Notes under the pieces: model-generated
The model's database searches: none
Seen by the model: the letters and a program-made list of their open reading frames with translations, nothing else
What the model was told of the DNA's origin: nothing
DNA from: Cercozoa sp. M6MM
Lineage: Eukaryota > Endomyxa: Ascetosporea
Strand: one strand, 5' to 3'
Assembly: GCA_040357565.1 (NCBI GenBank)
Contig: JBDODJ010000163.1
Length of the DNA: 24,096 nt
Position numbers and translations under genes: made by a program
Shown here: positions 10,146 through 20,243 of the stretch, piece by piece
Layout: each line of letters starts with the position of its first letter
How positions within the stretch are numbered: the first letter of the stretch is position 1

Positions 10146-11192
10146 TCACGCGGCCACGTTGGGCGTCCGACGGCGCTGTGGCATGCGTCGCTTTGTGACT
10201 GCAACGCGCCGCTTTTTGCGCGCCGGTGCTCGCTTCTGCTGCTGCTGCAGTCTCCTGCGCGCCTGTCGCGTCAGTGGTCTTCTCGCGGTTTGCTCCTCCT
10301 CCTCATCCACAAGCTCCTCGCCTGCCTCCTCGGCGATATCGTCAAGCGGACGCTTTGCCGTCTTGCGGCCTAGCACACGCGTGGCAGCCGGGGGTGACGG
10401 CGACGGTTTCTCGCGGGTCACCGGCGACTCAGCGGCAGCGACGCGAACTTGCGGCACCGAGCGCGGCGATGCCATCATGACCGGTACCGCTGTTGACACA
10501 CGCGGCGCCTGCGCAGCCACCTTGACCGCGACCTGCCGCGACTGGATAAGCTGTGACTGGACTGGCTGTGGCTGTGACTGAACTGGCTGCGATTGGACTG
10601 ACTGTGACTGAACGGGCTGCGATTGGACTGGCTGTGATTGAACGGGTTGGGACTGTGGCGGCGCCAGCTGCACGCTCGACACGGACTTTGGGAGAAACTG
10701 CACGGGAGGCGGCACTAGTGGCACCGGCACTTGGGACCGGGATACCTGGGGCAGGGGGACCGGGAGCTGGGAAACCCGTGACTGTGACTGTGACTGACAC
10801 TGCTGATACTGAAGCATGTGTACGCGCGATGACACACAGTGCGCGCACGAGCACGGACCGCGACACTTGAAGCATCGCCAGCTCAGACTTACACGCTGGA
10901 GGGGAGGCAGGTCATACACGTTGCCTCGCGTGAAGCCACACTCCGACTCGAGCTTCACCACCATACGCGCCTCTTGATCGAAGCGACAATCAGCGAATGA
11001 CGCTCTTAGCCACACGCACCGCGAACAAACGCTTCGGCAGCACTGTACAACGGTCGAAATACCACAAGATCAAGAACTAGACAGGTCGAAAGGTCACAAG
11101 CCAGCAAATCGTTCAACAGCAAAGCGCGCTACCTGGCTGCAGCTTAGCGCCGTCGTAGCGCTCAGCGCCGTGTGACAACGCAAGCAATTCAT
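10146..11192 (-). CDS. CDCA7-type (zf-4CXXC_R1) zinc-finger protein with PVQSQ repeats, 2 exons
   Basis: Splicing a 60-nt first exon (11192-11133, MNCLRCHTALSATTALSCSQ) to a long second exon (11042-10146) gives 318 aa in phase. The N-terminal 90 residues are cysteine-rich: C3, C6, C18, C21, C22, C26, C29, then WRCFKCRGPCSCAHC at 75-89. That last motif fits the W-C-x2-C-R-G-x-C-x-C-x2-C end of the zf-4CXXC_R1 domain of CDCA7. CDCA7 binds DNA and activates the remodeller HELLS in DNA methylation maintenance. Residues about 150-189 are PVQSQ-type pentapeptide repeats. The C-terminus has an acidic patch (about 262-275) followed by a strongly basic, nuclear-signal-like tail. Spacing between the first cysteines and the W-C motif is longer than I expect, so the assignment is to the domain class, not to orthology. 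A GTG at 11013-11015 is not the start. Confidence 0.75.
10552..10660. repeat. 15-bp coding tandem repeat (PVQSQ units)
   Basis: The plus strand shows repeated units like CTGTGACTGAACTGG and CTGCGATTGGACTGG. They encode QPVQS-type pentapeptides in the minus-strand CDCA7-type protein. Units are imperfect (PVQSQ, SVQSQ, LIQSR) and keep the frame. Confidence 0.85.
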
Positions 11193-11485
11193 CGCCACGA
11201 AAAAGTGTGGACGACAAAAAAACTGGCCGTTCGCGGAGCCAGACTTTCAAACAGTGCCCTACGGCAAAATCGATGCCCGAAATGGCCTAAAAACGCAGTT
11301 GACTGCCCGTGAGAGAAAACAAGAGTTCGCTAGAAGACACTGTGACGTTCGAAAATCGAAAACGCGAAAAACGGTGGTTCATATGGACGGTACGTTGGAC
11401 CATCAAATAATAAAAACTTGCATTGATCACGACCTTGTTAACATCTGTTTTGACCTGTGTAGACGTGGCTTCACTTTCTTAGAAG
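11193..11485. promoter_or_regulatory. Divergent intergenic region between CDCA7-type gene and PITRM1
   Basis: These 293 bp separate two outward-pointing start codons. They must contain both 5' UTRs and probably both promoters. A plus-strand reading through it (11254-11595) has only a GTG start and no recognisable domain, so I do not call it a gene. I see no clear core-promoter element. Confidence 0.5.
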
Positions 11486-12715
11486 ATGCTAGGACCTACG
11501 AGAGCAGCGTTGAGACAGTTAAATACGCGACGCGCATTTTCACTCGCGCGCGGCGAGCAACGAGTGCCGCTCCAGGTGCGATCTGCGCGAACTGAGAGGA
11601 AGTGGCGCGATACGCAACTGTTTCTGTGTTTAGTGGGCAGTTGGAGACCAAGTGCGGGGCTTCCAAGTCGTCAGTGTCGATGAGGTGCCGGAGCAGCGCC
11701 TGCGCGTGTACCAGCTGCAGTGCCAGTCCACAGGTGTCATTACTCTGGTTTGCATATGTACGTATCTTGGAATTAATAACTGTTCCTATATGTAGGTGCT
11801 CGACTGATGCATGTGGACGCAAGTGACACGAACAACTGCTTTGCCGTGTCGTTCCGCACACCGCCTTCGGACTCAACGGTACCTCCTCCCTCAGCCTAGT
11901 GATCACCTCTAACGCACTTATTTGCAGGGCGTTGCTCATATCCTGGAGCACACGGCGCTGTGTGGCTCCAAGAAGTACCCGGTTCGGTACTGTTGCCTGT
12001 GTGTCTGTATGTGTCGATATGTGTGATGTGTGTGTACAGAGACCCGTTCTTCAACATGCTGAAGCGCTCGCTGAACAGTTTCATGAACGCCTTCACTGCG
12101 CCGGACTGGACGGCGTACCCGTTCTCGTCTCAGAACGCGCAGGACTTTGACAACCTGCTGCAGGTGCAGTCTGCTACACGCACACATACACACGCACACA
12201 CACACACGCACATTGTAACAGGTCTACCTGGACGCCGCCTTCTTCCCGTTGCTGGACGAGCGTGACTTCCGCCAGGAGGGTCACCGCTTTGAGCTGCAGG
12301 ACAGCGACAAGGGTACTTTTGACTCCTTGTCTGACCTCCCATGTTACCTTCTCCTCTTGCCATGATCGTTCATAGTTGCGCTGACTGGCGTGGTGTACAA
12401 TGAGATGAAGGGTGCCATGAGCGATGCCGGCAGCGTCTTCCTCAAGCACATTGGTGCCGCGCTCTTCTGCGACGACGCATCTCCTTATCGACACAATAGC
12501 GGCGGCGAGCCTCGGTGCCTTTGTCCCTCTCTGTTACCTTTAAGACGGTTTATCACCCGATGTTAATTCTTTCTTTGCAGGGACATTCCTGATTTGACGT
12601 ACGAACAGTTCCGGCAGTTCCACGCGCGTTGTTACCACCCCTCTAACGCGTGCTTCTTTACGTACGGCGACTTGCCGCCTACGGCCCACCTTGAACGTAT
12701 CCCTCTCCCTCCCTC

Positions 12716-12766
<51 letters not shown>

Positions 12767-12776
12767 NNNNNNNNNN

Positions 12777-12829
<53 letters not shown>

Positions 12830-13968
12830 CTGTGTGTCTGTGTGTCTGTGTGTCTGTGTGTCTGTGTCTGTGTCTGTGTCTGTGTCTGTGTCTGTGTCTG
12901 TATGTATCTCTGTGTCTCTGTCTGTCTGTCTTTATAGTGGATGTGTGTATCTAGGCCTCCGTGGTGTGCTGGATCAGTTCGATCGTATCGATCCGGGCAC
13001 AGAGGTGACGCCGGTGCAGGCGCCGATGTCTGCGGAGGAGACGTCGGACTGGCCGCGTCGCGTCGAGGTCACTGGACCGCCTGATGCCTCGCAGGTACTT
13101 GTTCTCAGTGAGCACGTGTGTGTGCACCCTCGCGAACTGCCTTGGCTGCGAAGGGACCGCAAACGCGCGTTGGCACTTTCTTCGTATGCAACGACGTCGC
13201 ACTCATGGACGACGACGGTGTCGTGGAACAGGCGGCGCTCTCACTTGCGTCCGACCTGCTGATGGAGGGTACGTTTGGACTCGACTGTCCAAGTGGACTG
13301 CACGATTGTATCATGCACCTGAAATATATACAGGTGCCGATGCGCCGTTCTACAACCGTCTCATTGTGTCGCAACTCGCATCAGACTACGCACCTGTACT
13401 TATCCACCTGTAGATTGGTAGGGTTTGGACTGTACAAATAAACCTCCACGTGGACAGGGCAATGGCTACAGTGGCTATGATCGTCAACCGACCTTTGGCG
13501 TTGCCGTACAGGGCGTCAAGGAGGACAACGTGGCCCAGGTCGAGCAGGTCATCCGCGACGTGCTGCAGCAACTCGACACGGACGACGACTTCGCCGAGCG
13601 CGTGTTCGCGCCGCACCGCGTCGACACGTCGCTGCACGAAGTGGTACCAAACGCACGTGTCTGTGGCAGAGATCACTCTGCAGTGAACACGTGACACCAA
13701 CTGTGTGGTACCCCCCCCCCCCGTAGGAGTGTGCAATGAAGCACGTGCGCGCTGACTTCGGTCTGCGTGCCTTCCTGGGTTTGCCTTTGCTCTTGTTGAA
13801 TAGCTCTAACCTTGTCTCTCAGTGTATCCTCTCTATTGCAACAGGTACGGTGAACTCGCGCACGCACGGCAACGACCGCGCGGCCGTGACGACGCTGTCA
13901 TCGGCGCAGCTGGTGGCACGTGTGCGACAGCGCCTGGCCGAGCAGCCGGATTACCTGCGCCAGTACCA

Positions 13969-14051
<83 letters not shown>

Positions 14052-15433
14052 CCTCTCTCTCCCCCTCTCTCTCTCTCTCCCTCTCTCTCTCCCTCTCTCT
14101 CTCTCTCTCATGTGCCTCCGCGCGTATAGGCTGGTCCGCAAGTGGATGAAGAACAATGCACGACATGTAACTGTTGTGCAACGGTACCCTGAGTCTAGTA
14201 CAGTCTGTGCAGTATGCCTTACATGCCTTGCCTCCCCCAGTGCCGATCCCGAGTACCAGCAGCGATCGGTGGTGACTCCTGAGGAGGCGCGCGTGCAGCA
14301 GATGCAGCAGTACGTCGATGCACACCCCGAGGAGAAACAACGACTGCGCGAACTGTCGCAGCAGCTGCAGGAGCATCAGGTATTTTATACATACACGCAT
14401 GTGTGTTATGTATATCTATATACGTGTGTTATAATATATCTGTATGCACACACAGGAGTCGGAGCAGAACGTGGACATGTTGCCGACGGTGACACTGGCC
14501 GACATCCCGGCGGAAGGTGTGCCGGAACACGTGACCACTCAAGATGGAATCTGCGTGGCCAATGCACCTACCAACGGTCTTGTTTACGCTCGTCTTGCGT
14601 TCGACCTGTCTGGTCTGCCTGAACACCTGCGCCAGGTATGTTGCTTGCCTTTATCCTGACCTGCCCTGCTCCTCCCTACCTCTCGCTGCAGTTGCTGCCG
14701 CTATTCGCCGAGGTGGCGGACAACATGGGCACGGAGACCAAGTCGTGGCAGCAGTTGCTGGACCACAAGCGTCGCACGGTGCGTCACGCGAGTGCTGCCA
14801 CCTCTCTGACGGCGTAACTTCACCTTTGCTTTTTTTCTCCCTGCTTGCTTCCTCTCGTTTTCCCTTCCTACTTTCCTCCCTTCCTCCCTTCCTCCCTTCC
14901 TCTGTTTGATGATGATGCGTGTGTCACCTGACTGCAGCAAGACCGACGGCGACATGCAGCACATCCTGTCCTTCTCAATGTCGGCTCTGACACGCAATGC
15001 ACAGGATGGTATCACGCTTGTGCTCCTGCCCTACCACTGATTTCTGCAGTAATCTCGCATGTTGGCATGCAGGTGTCGAGCTGGTTCAGGAGTTGCTACT
15101 GCACGGCAAGTATGACGACGAAGAACGTTTGGCCATGCTCTTGCAGCAGAAGGTGCAGCGTGCCTCGGCTGCCCTCCAAGAGAGCGGTCACTCCTTTGCG
15201 ACCACGCGCGCCATCTCGCACCTCCCGGTTGGTCCTCCTCTTGAGTGCTTTCAGTGTCCTCACAGTGTACCCAATGTGTCTCCATGCACAGGGCCAGCAT
15301 GCAACTTTGCGTGCCCTCACCGAGGAACAGAGCGGCCTGTCGCAGGTGCAGTTCCTCAACGAAACCGTCCACGCTGACCATGCGTACTGCCTCACCTTGA
15401 CAGTTGTGTGTGTGTATGTGTGTGTTGTGTGTG

Positions 15434-15480
<47 letters not shown>

Positions 15481-17022
15481 GTGTGTTGTGTTATGTACAC
15501 GTGTGCCACAGCAAACTGGCCGCCGATCTGGCCGAAATCGCGCGCTACCTGCGCGAGCAGACACCTCGCATTATGGCTGTTGGTACCGCTTGCTCCCATC
15601 TTGGTGCAGGTCTCACCATGATCAATGTGCAGGTGACGACGAGGCACTCGCGGCGACGCTCCCTGCTTTGCGCACTCTCGTAGGCTCTCTACCTTGGGCT
15701 TTCCCGGTGGCGTATTCTGGTCAGTGTGTACATACGAATCATTGGCATATGAACAGGGCGCGCTCTTTGGCACTGAACCAGTGCACACAGCAGGCACACC
15801 TAGCGACGACTCTGACCGATTCAACCGGTATTATATATCTTGTTTCGGGGAAGGGGGAGTGTAACTTGTGTGTACACAGTGAGTTCTTCACACTGCCGTC
15901 GAGTGCCGTGAATTATGTGGCTGCCGCTGTGCCGGTAGACTGTGTTCGAATGGCATGCCAGTCGAGTGGGCTATTATTACTTTCCCTTGCAGGTCCCGGG
16001 TGTCACATCGACCTACTGCGACCATCCTGACGTCGCTGCACTGGAGGGTGTGTTTGCTGTACGTCCCTCTTCATTTCTTCATCGTGTGTTTGTGTCTCCC
16101 TGGACAGTGCTCAGCAAACTCATGTCGCGCAACGTGCTGCACCGAGAGTTGCGGGAGAAGGGCGGCGCCTATGGCGGTAGATCTCTCCTTCTGCGTGTGT
16201 ACCTGTGTGTGCATGCAATATAAAATCACAGGTGGCATGCGTCTGTCGCACAGTGCGAGTGGTGGTGCACTCGGCTTCTTCTCGTTCCGCGACCCGCTCT
16301 GCCTGGAATCGCTCGCGCGCTACCGCATTGTATTGCTCTCGCTCGGTCTGTATGCTAACTGAGGCCTCATGGTTTGCTTTACAGGGAGCTGAGTGGGCGG
16401 CCACCGGCGACTACGAGGTGCGCGACGTACAAGAAGCTCAGCTGATGGTGTTCCAGGTAAACTCAGCTAGCTGACCCCTCCAGTTGACTTAATGTCTATG
16501 TTGTTATAACGTAGGATGTGGACGCTCCGATGGCGCCGTCGCAACATGTAAACCTGCTTCTTGACACAAAGTCTTTTCGGACGAACATTATCTCGCGTAG
16601 GGCGTGCAAGAGTTCCTGCACGGAACGACGGATGCCATGCGCAACCGTCGTCGTGAGAGGCTGCTGCAGGTACCCCCCCCGCATGCACTCCTGTATGGCC
16701 GCGATGTTTTTCTGCTGCTGGCAGGTCAACAAGGATGATGTGCAGCGAGTGGCGCAGCGCTACCTGTCGCCTCTCCTGGATGTGCAGCTTCCTTCCAGCG
16801 ACGATCTGCGCGAGCGCGGTGCTGCTGTCTTCGAGCAGGTGTGTCTGCTCTCCCTGTGTGTATTTTGAAGGTAACGTTGCTGTGTGTATGTGTGTGTGTT
16901 GTGTGCAGACTAAGGAAACGATGCCAGTGGTGGTGCTTGGTGCGGCAGAGACGCTGCAGGCACTGGACAACAAGTCCGACGACTGGCATGTGACCTCGCT
17001 GGGCGCTTCTGATCTCGAGTGA
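11486..17022 (+). CDS. PITRM1: Mitochondrial presequence protease (PreP/PITRM1, peptidase M16C), 33 exons
   Basis: This zinc metalloprotease of the mitochondrial matrix degrades cleaved targeting presequences and other short peptides. The spliced protein is 1060 aa (human about 1037). The inverted zinc motif HILEH lies at residues 95-99, the third ligand is expected in NEMKG (E192), and the C-terminal substrate-contact motif REKGGAYGG (887-895) is intact. Exon 1 encodes an Arg-rich, acid-free start ([20 protein letters not shown]) typical of a matrix presequence. Exons: 11486-11575, 11634-11733, 11796-11878, 11928-11986, 12040-12163, 12222-12312, 12376-12514, 12581-12696, 12955-13094, 13154-13268, 13334-13395, 13458-13643, 13727-13778, 13845-13962, 14130-14183, 14241-14379, 14456-14635, 14692-14813, 14938-15008, 15073-15227, 15292-15383, 15512-15582, 15633-15706, 15757-15827, 15880-15934, 15993-16047, 16108-16176, 16232-16329, 16385-16456, 16515-16547, 16601-16669, 16725-16838, 16909-17022. 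All 32 phases match. The 10-N gap at 12767-12776 is intronic. Confidence 0.96.
12181..12212. repeat. CA-rich run in PITRM1 intron 5
   Basis: This short imperfect CA array is CA in the sense of the gene, the one clear exception to the TG/CT sense bias of the other intronic repeats here. It ends a few bases before the acceptor GTAACAG at 12221. Confidence 0.9.
12713..12932. repeat. (CT)n then (GTCT)-type microsatellite with a 10-N gap, PITRM1 intron 8
   Basis: A pure CT run (to 12822, interrupted by N at 12767-12776) turns into TGTGTC/TGTC repeats up to about 12930. The intron is 258 bp as assembled and its real length is uncertain because of the gap. Confidence 0.97.
13970..14110. repeat. (CT)n microsatellite in PITRM1 intron 14
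   Basis: This is a CT run of about 140 bp with a few CCCT interruptions. It begins soon after donor GTACCA at 13963 and ends about 20 bp before the acceptor GCGTATAG. It is intronic; the Leu-Ser/Arg-Glu translations are meaningless. Confidence 0.97.
15405..15492. repeat. (TG)n microsatellite in PITRM1 intron 21
   Basis: TG repeats with TTG interruptions fill most of the 128-bp intron between donor GTACTG (15384) and acceptor GCCACAG (15511). Confidence 0.95.
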
Positions 17023-17206
17023 TCACTTTAAGTTTCGCAGACAAAAATGTTTGTTTTACTGGTCACAGTCGCGAGTTACTAGTACTTCTTTAGCACGACT
17101 TTTTCGAAAATTCATTTGCTGGGTGGCCGGGATCGTTCCGGGAATCTTGCTGTACTCGGCACAAAATTGGTGTTTCGGCCTAAATTTAGTATAGCTACAC
17201 ATTTCA
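17023..17206. other. Short intergenic spacer between PITRM1 and the next plus-strand gene
   Basis: This 184-bp, AT-richer spacer must hold both the PITRM1 3' UTR and the promoter or 5' UTR of the following gene. No canonical AATAAA is seen. Confidence 0.5.
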
Positions 17207-17816
17207 ATGGGTGCCGACACAATGCCAGGCATAGTGAAACGCGTTGAGAGCGTACTTTTTGAGGAACGTGGCCCAGGGCGACCAGCAGATGTCGCTGTTG
17301 CGTTGATGTCGGTAAAAGGTGCTACAGTGCGACCGATTCAGTTACCACAGATTGCGTTAAAAGGTGCTACATTCTGCCGCGGATGTGCAAGTGACCAGCA
17401 AGGAACTGGTCTTAATCTTGGCTGCCCTGAGGTACCGTATTCACGTTGTGTACGTGTCGATACTGATGGATGTGGACAGGAGATGGCTCGACAAGAACAC
17501 GAGCGACCCAGTTCGCACCATAGCGCTCCAGCTCCTCGCTGCTGCACTGACCGAAGGCTCGATCAACTGTGGCAGCAGCGTGCGTGCGGATGAGCTGGTG
17601 ACAAGGCTGATGGGTGCCTTCCGCGCGGACCTGGATGATTGCACTCGCGTTCTGACGGCGCTGATGTGCAATCACGGCACGCAGGAGGTGCACTTGCTCC
17701 TGCCGGTGGCCGTTCAGTTGCTTCGTTATGGTAAGCGTTCTATTCCACTCTGTGTGTGTCGTGTCTGTGTCTGTGTCTGTGTGTGTCTGTGTCTGTGTCT
17801 GTGGCTGTGTGCGTCT

Positions 17817-17868
<52 letters not shown>

Positions 17869-17878
17869 NNNNNNNNNN

Positions 17879-17927
<49 letters not shown>

Positions 17928-19461
17928 TTTGTTTGTGTGTGTCTGTGTCTGTGTGTTTGTGTGTCTGTGTGTCTGTGTGTCTATGTCTGTGTAAATGTGT
18001 AAATGTGTAAATGTGTGCGTGTCTGTGTCTGTGTGTGTATGTTGTATGTGTGTACATTGCGGAATAGGTGCGTCGGGAGATGGAGTGATGAAGCACCTGC
18101 AAGATGTGCAACGAGAGGTATTGATGCTGCGTCATTGTACCAATGTTTTGTGACAAAAGAAACTGAAGGATTGTTGTCCCTTGCGTTCAGAGATGTAGTG
18201 CCACCGCAGAGGCTCGTTTCACGATGGCTACGCGTCTGTTTGTGATGCGGCAGGCGCAGAAAATGATCGAACTGAGTGCTCCTGTCATGGTACCTTCCGT
18301 GTACCAATCTTGCAGTACACGTACCACTGTGGAGCAGGCCCATCGCGTGATCGAAGCCATGGAAGATGCGAATGCGCCGAGCTGGATGCTGCTGCCTGAG
18401 GTATGAGTGAGATCAGGCAGTACTGTGGAGGCGCATGTTACGGAGCTTCCTTCACACAGATCGCAGCGATCGTGACTACATTTGTCCTGGGCGACTACGA
18501 CGAGGCAGTGCTGCGGCGCGCGCTGATGCACGACCGGCAGGAAACGCAGCTGCTGCCGTTCGTTGCCACGGTGCGGCACCGTTCAGCTGTTGCCTCACTG
18601 TCTTTTTGTATCTGTGTATGTGTGCATCTGCAGATGTACATCAGTCCACACAACGACGTCGACGATCTGTTCGCGGAACCGAACGTGCGCTTCTGCCTGT
18701 ACAGTGTTGTCGTTTTGCACACTCTTGTTGTGCCACGTGTGCATGCCTTTCGGCCTTGTAGTGACAAGCTGCGGGATGAGGCGGCCATCTGGCGCGTAGT
18801 TGTGCACACGCGCAGTTGCTGGCAGCGTCGCGTATTTCGTGATGTAACATGCAGTTGTACACGTTTATCAGTACTTTGGTGTGTGTGTCTGTGTGTCTGT
18901 GTGTCTGTGTGTCTGTGTGTCTGCGTGTCTGTGTGTCTGTGTGTCTGTGTGTCTGTGTGTCTATGTTATGTGCAAAGTCTACGACGTTCCGAGTGACACT
19001 GATGGCGAGCGCTGCTGACCCAGCCGCGGGAGCTGTTCTGATCGTAGTCATTTTCTTTCCTTGTACTTATTGTGTCCACTTAACCTGTCGTTTACAGTTG
19101 AGGATAATGTCGGCACTCGTGTTCGGTAGTTCCCTCTCGACCTGCAGACTCGGTATTCTTGTACTCTCTCATCTGACCTGACCAGATTTCTGTACTTTTG
19201 GCACAAACAAACACCTTGGTGTGTGGCTTTTTAGCCGACGATTCCAATGTGATCAAACGACCCGAGTACCGAATCGTGAAGAAACGAGGTAGCACAGTGC
19301 TTGTAGATTTATTGTTTAGATGACGCGCATGTCTCTGCAATCCTTGCTGCGTGCCGACAGGCGTGTCGTACTGCTCCCTCGACAGCGACCGCTGCGTGGA
19401 TGAAGAAGGCAATGAGATTTGGGTCTCGACCGGACACCGGCCGCCCAATCAGTCGCAGTGA
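17207..19461 (+). CDS. Unrecognised helical (HEAT/ARM-like) protein, 13 exons
   Basis: The spliced reading is 388 aa and almost entirely helix-forming. The first 150 residues read like paired helices of an ARM/HEAT solenoid (ELVLILAALRRWL, VRTIALQLLAAALTEG, TRLMGAFRADLDD, VHLLLPVAVQLLRY). The C-terminus is polar (RPEYRIVKKRGVSYCSLDSD). I cannot name the family. Exons: 17207-17311, 17364-17431, 17480-17730, 18068-18117, 18191-18400, 18460-18570, 18634-18698, 18762-18795, 18855-18878, 18978-19043, 19098-19125, 19235-19288, 19361-19461. All 12 phases match. The start ATG opens MGADTMPGIVKRV. The 24-nt and 28-nt exons 9 and 11 and the AAG acceptors at exons 2 and 10 are the least secure parts. 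The intron 17731-18067 holds a TG array and a 10-N gap. Confidence 0.62.
17750..18050. repeat. TG-rich composite microsatellite with a 10-N gap, intron 3 of the helical-protein gene
   Basis: TGTGTC-type repeats give way to pure TG, a 10-N gap (17869-17878), more TG, then TGTGTC and three copies of AAATGTGT. The intron is 337 bp as assembled, the longest in the window. Confidence 0.97.
18879..18965. repeat. (CTGTGTGT)n octamer array in an intron of the helical-protein gene
   Basis: This is a regular 8-bp repeat (CTGTGTGT) in about ten copies with one CTGCGTGT variant. It fills the intron between the 24-nt exon 9 and exon 10. Confidence 0.95.
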
Positions 19462-20243
19462 CAGCCTGAGCCGAGCGTCCGGTTAGATCGCGTCGGGCAT
19501 AGTACTGGTGATTCCGATCGAAAGTACCAGCACGTGCGGTAGAGTGAAGCGGCCGCAGGTAACGTAAAGTATCGGGAGTTTTTTGGTGACCTAATTGGAC
19601 CCACTAAAGATACTCAGACGTGTGCACACACTACAAGGAAGCGCTAGAGCAGCCGAGTAGATCGATAAGCAGCACGCACCGACCTGACGCGCAAGAAGCC
19701 GAAAGACGCCAGACAACCTCAGGTATACTCTAGTGGCATACCTGGGAAACATGGCACGCGCTGGGCTCCTAAGGGCTCGCGTGTCATGGAAGACTTTTTG
19801 TTTGTGCTTGTTTGTGTGTTTTTCGGCTTCCCAACTTGTCATCAGATCATTGGCCTCACAGCCACCTCTGGCCTCACCGCCACCACTGGTTTCACCACCA
19901 ACTCTGGCTTCACCGCCACCACTGGTTTCATCGTTAATTATCATTGCTTTACGGCAAGGGCCAGTGCCAACGGGCTTAGCGCCTCTTTCAACCATGCTCG
20001 CTTCAAAGCCAGCAAAGGCGCAACACCCAACCCCGGCCCCAGTCTGATCAATGCCACTTTGCGTGAACTCTGTTTGATACGCCCAACTAGGAGCTTCTGC
20101 GACCAAGCGGCGCGGAGATTCCGCCAACGACCCACCGAGATCACAGTAACAATGACACAATCTAAACAACACCTTGATGAGCAACTAACGTCGCTTGCAC
20201 CCACTAAAAACCAACGAATCTTTACACCCCAGACGAGAACCCT
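19462..20243. other. Region between the helical-protein gene and the LINE ORFs
   Basis: I find no gene I can support. The sequence becomes A-rich from about 20130, which may mark the retroelement's 5' part, but I cannot place its boundary. Open readings exist on both strands (for example plus 19786-20265 and minus 20184-19591). They run through a short tandem repeat and show no domain. The plus reading could be a decayed first ORF or 5' UTR of the LINE. Confidence 0.4.
19852..19932. repeat. 18-bp tandem repeat, about 4.5 units
   Basis: The units begin GGCCTCACAG, GGCCTCACCG, GGTTTCACCA, GGCTTCACCG and GGTTTCATCG at 19852, 19870, 19888, 19906 and 19924. The period is exactly 18, so frame is kept on either strand. 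It lies just upstream of the LINE and might belong to its 5' region. Confidence 0.85.

Noticed and set aside
10146..11015. Single-exon 289-aa gene starting at GTG 11015
   Set aside because: Adding an upstream exon with ATG at 11192 restores an ATG start and the missing CxxC pairs of the zinc-finger domain.
11254..11595. 113-codon plus-strand reading between the divergent genes
   Set aside because: It begins with GTG, has no recognisable domain, and overlaps the PITRM1 presequence exon in another frame.
12713..12932. CRISPR-like array
   Set aside because: The repetition is simple di- and tetranucleotide sequence without spacers, in an intron of a eukaryotic gene.
13822..14622. Long Leu-Ser and Arg-Glu repeat ORFs
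   Set aside because: They come from the CT microsatellite in PITRM1 intron 14; the flanking exon parts are in frame only after splicing.
19591..20184. 197-codon minus-strand ORF
   Set aside because: It is antisense through the 18-bp repeat (Gly-Gly-Glu-Ala translation), with no domain and no splice support.
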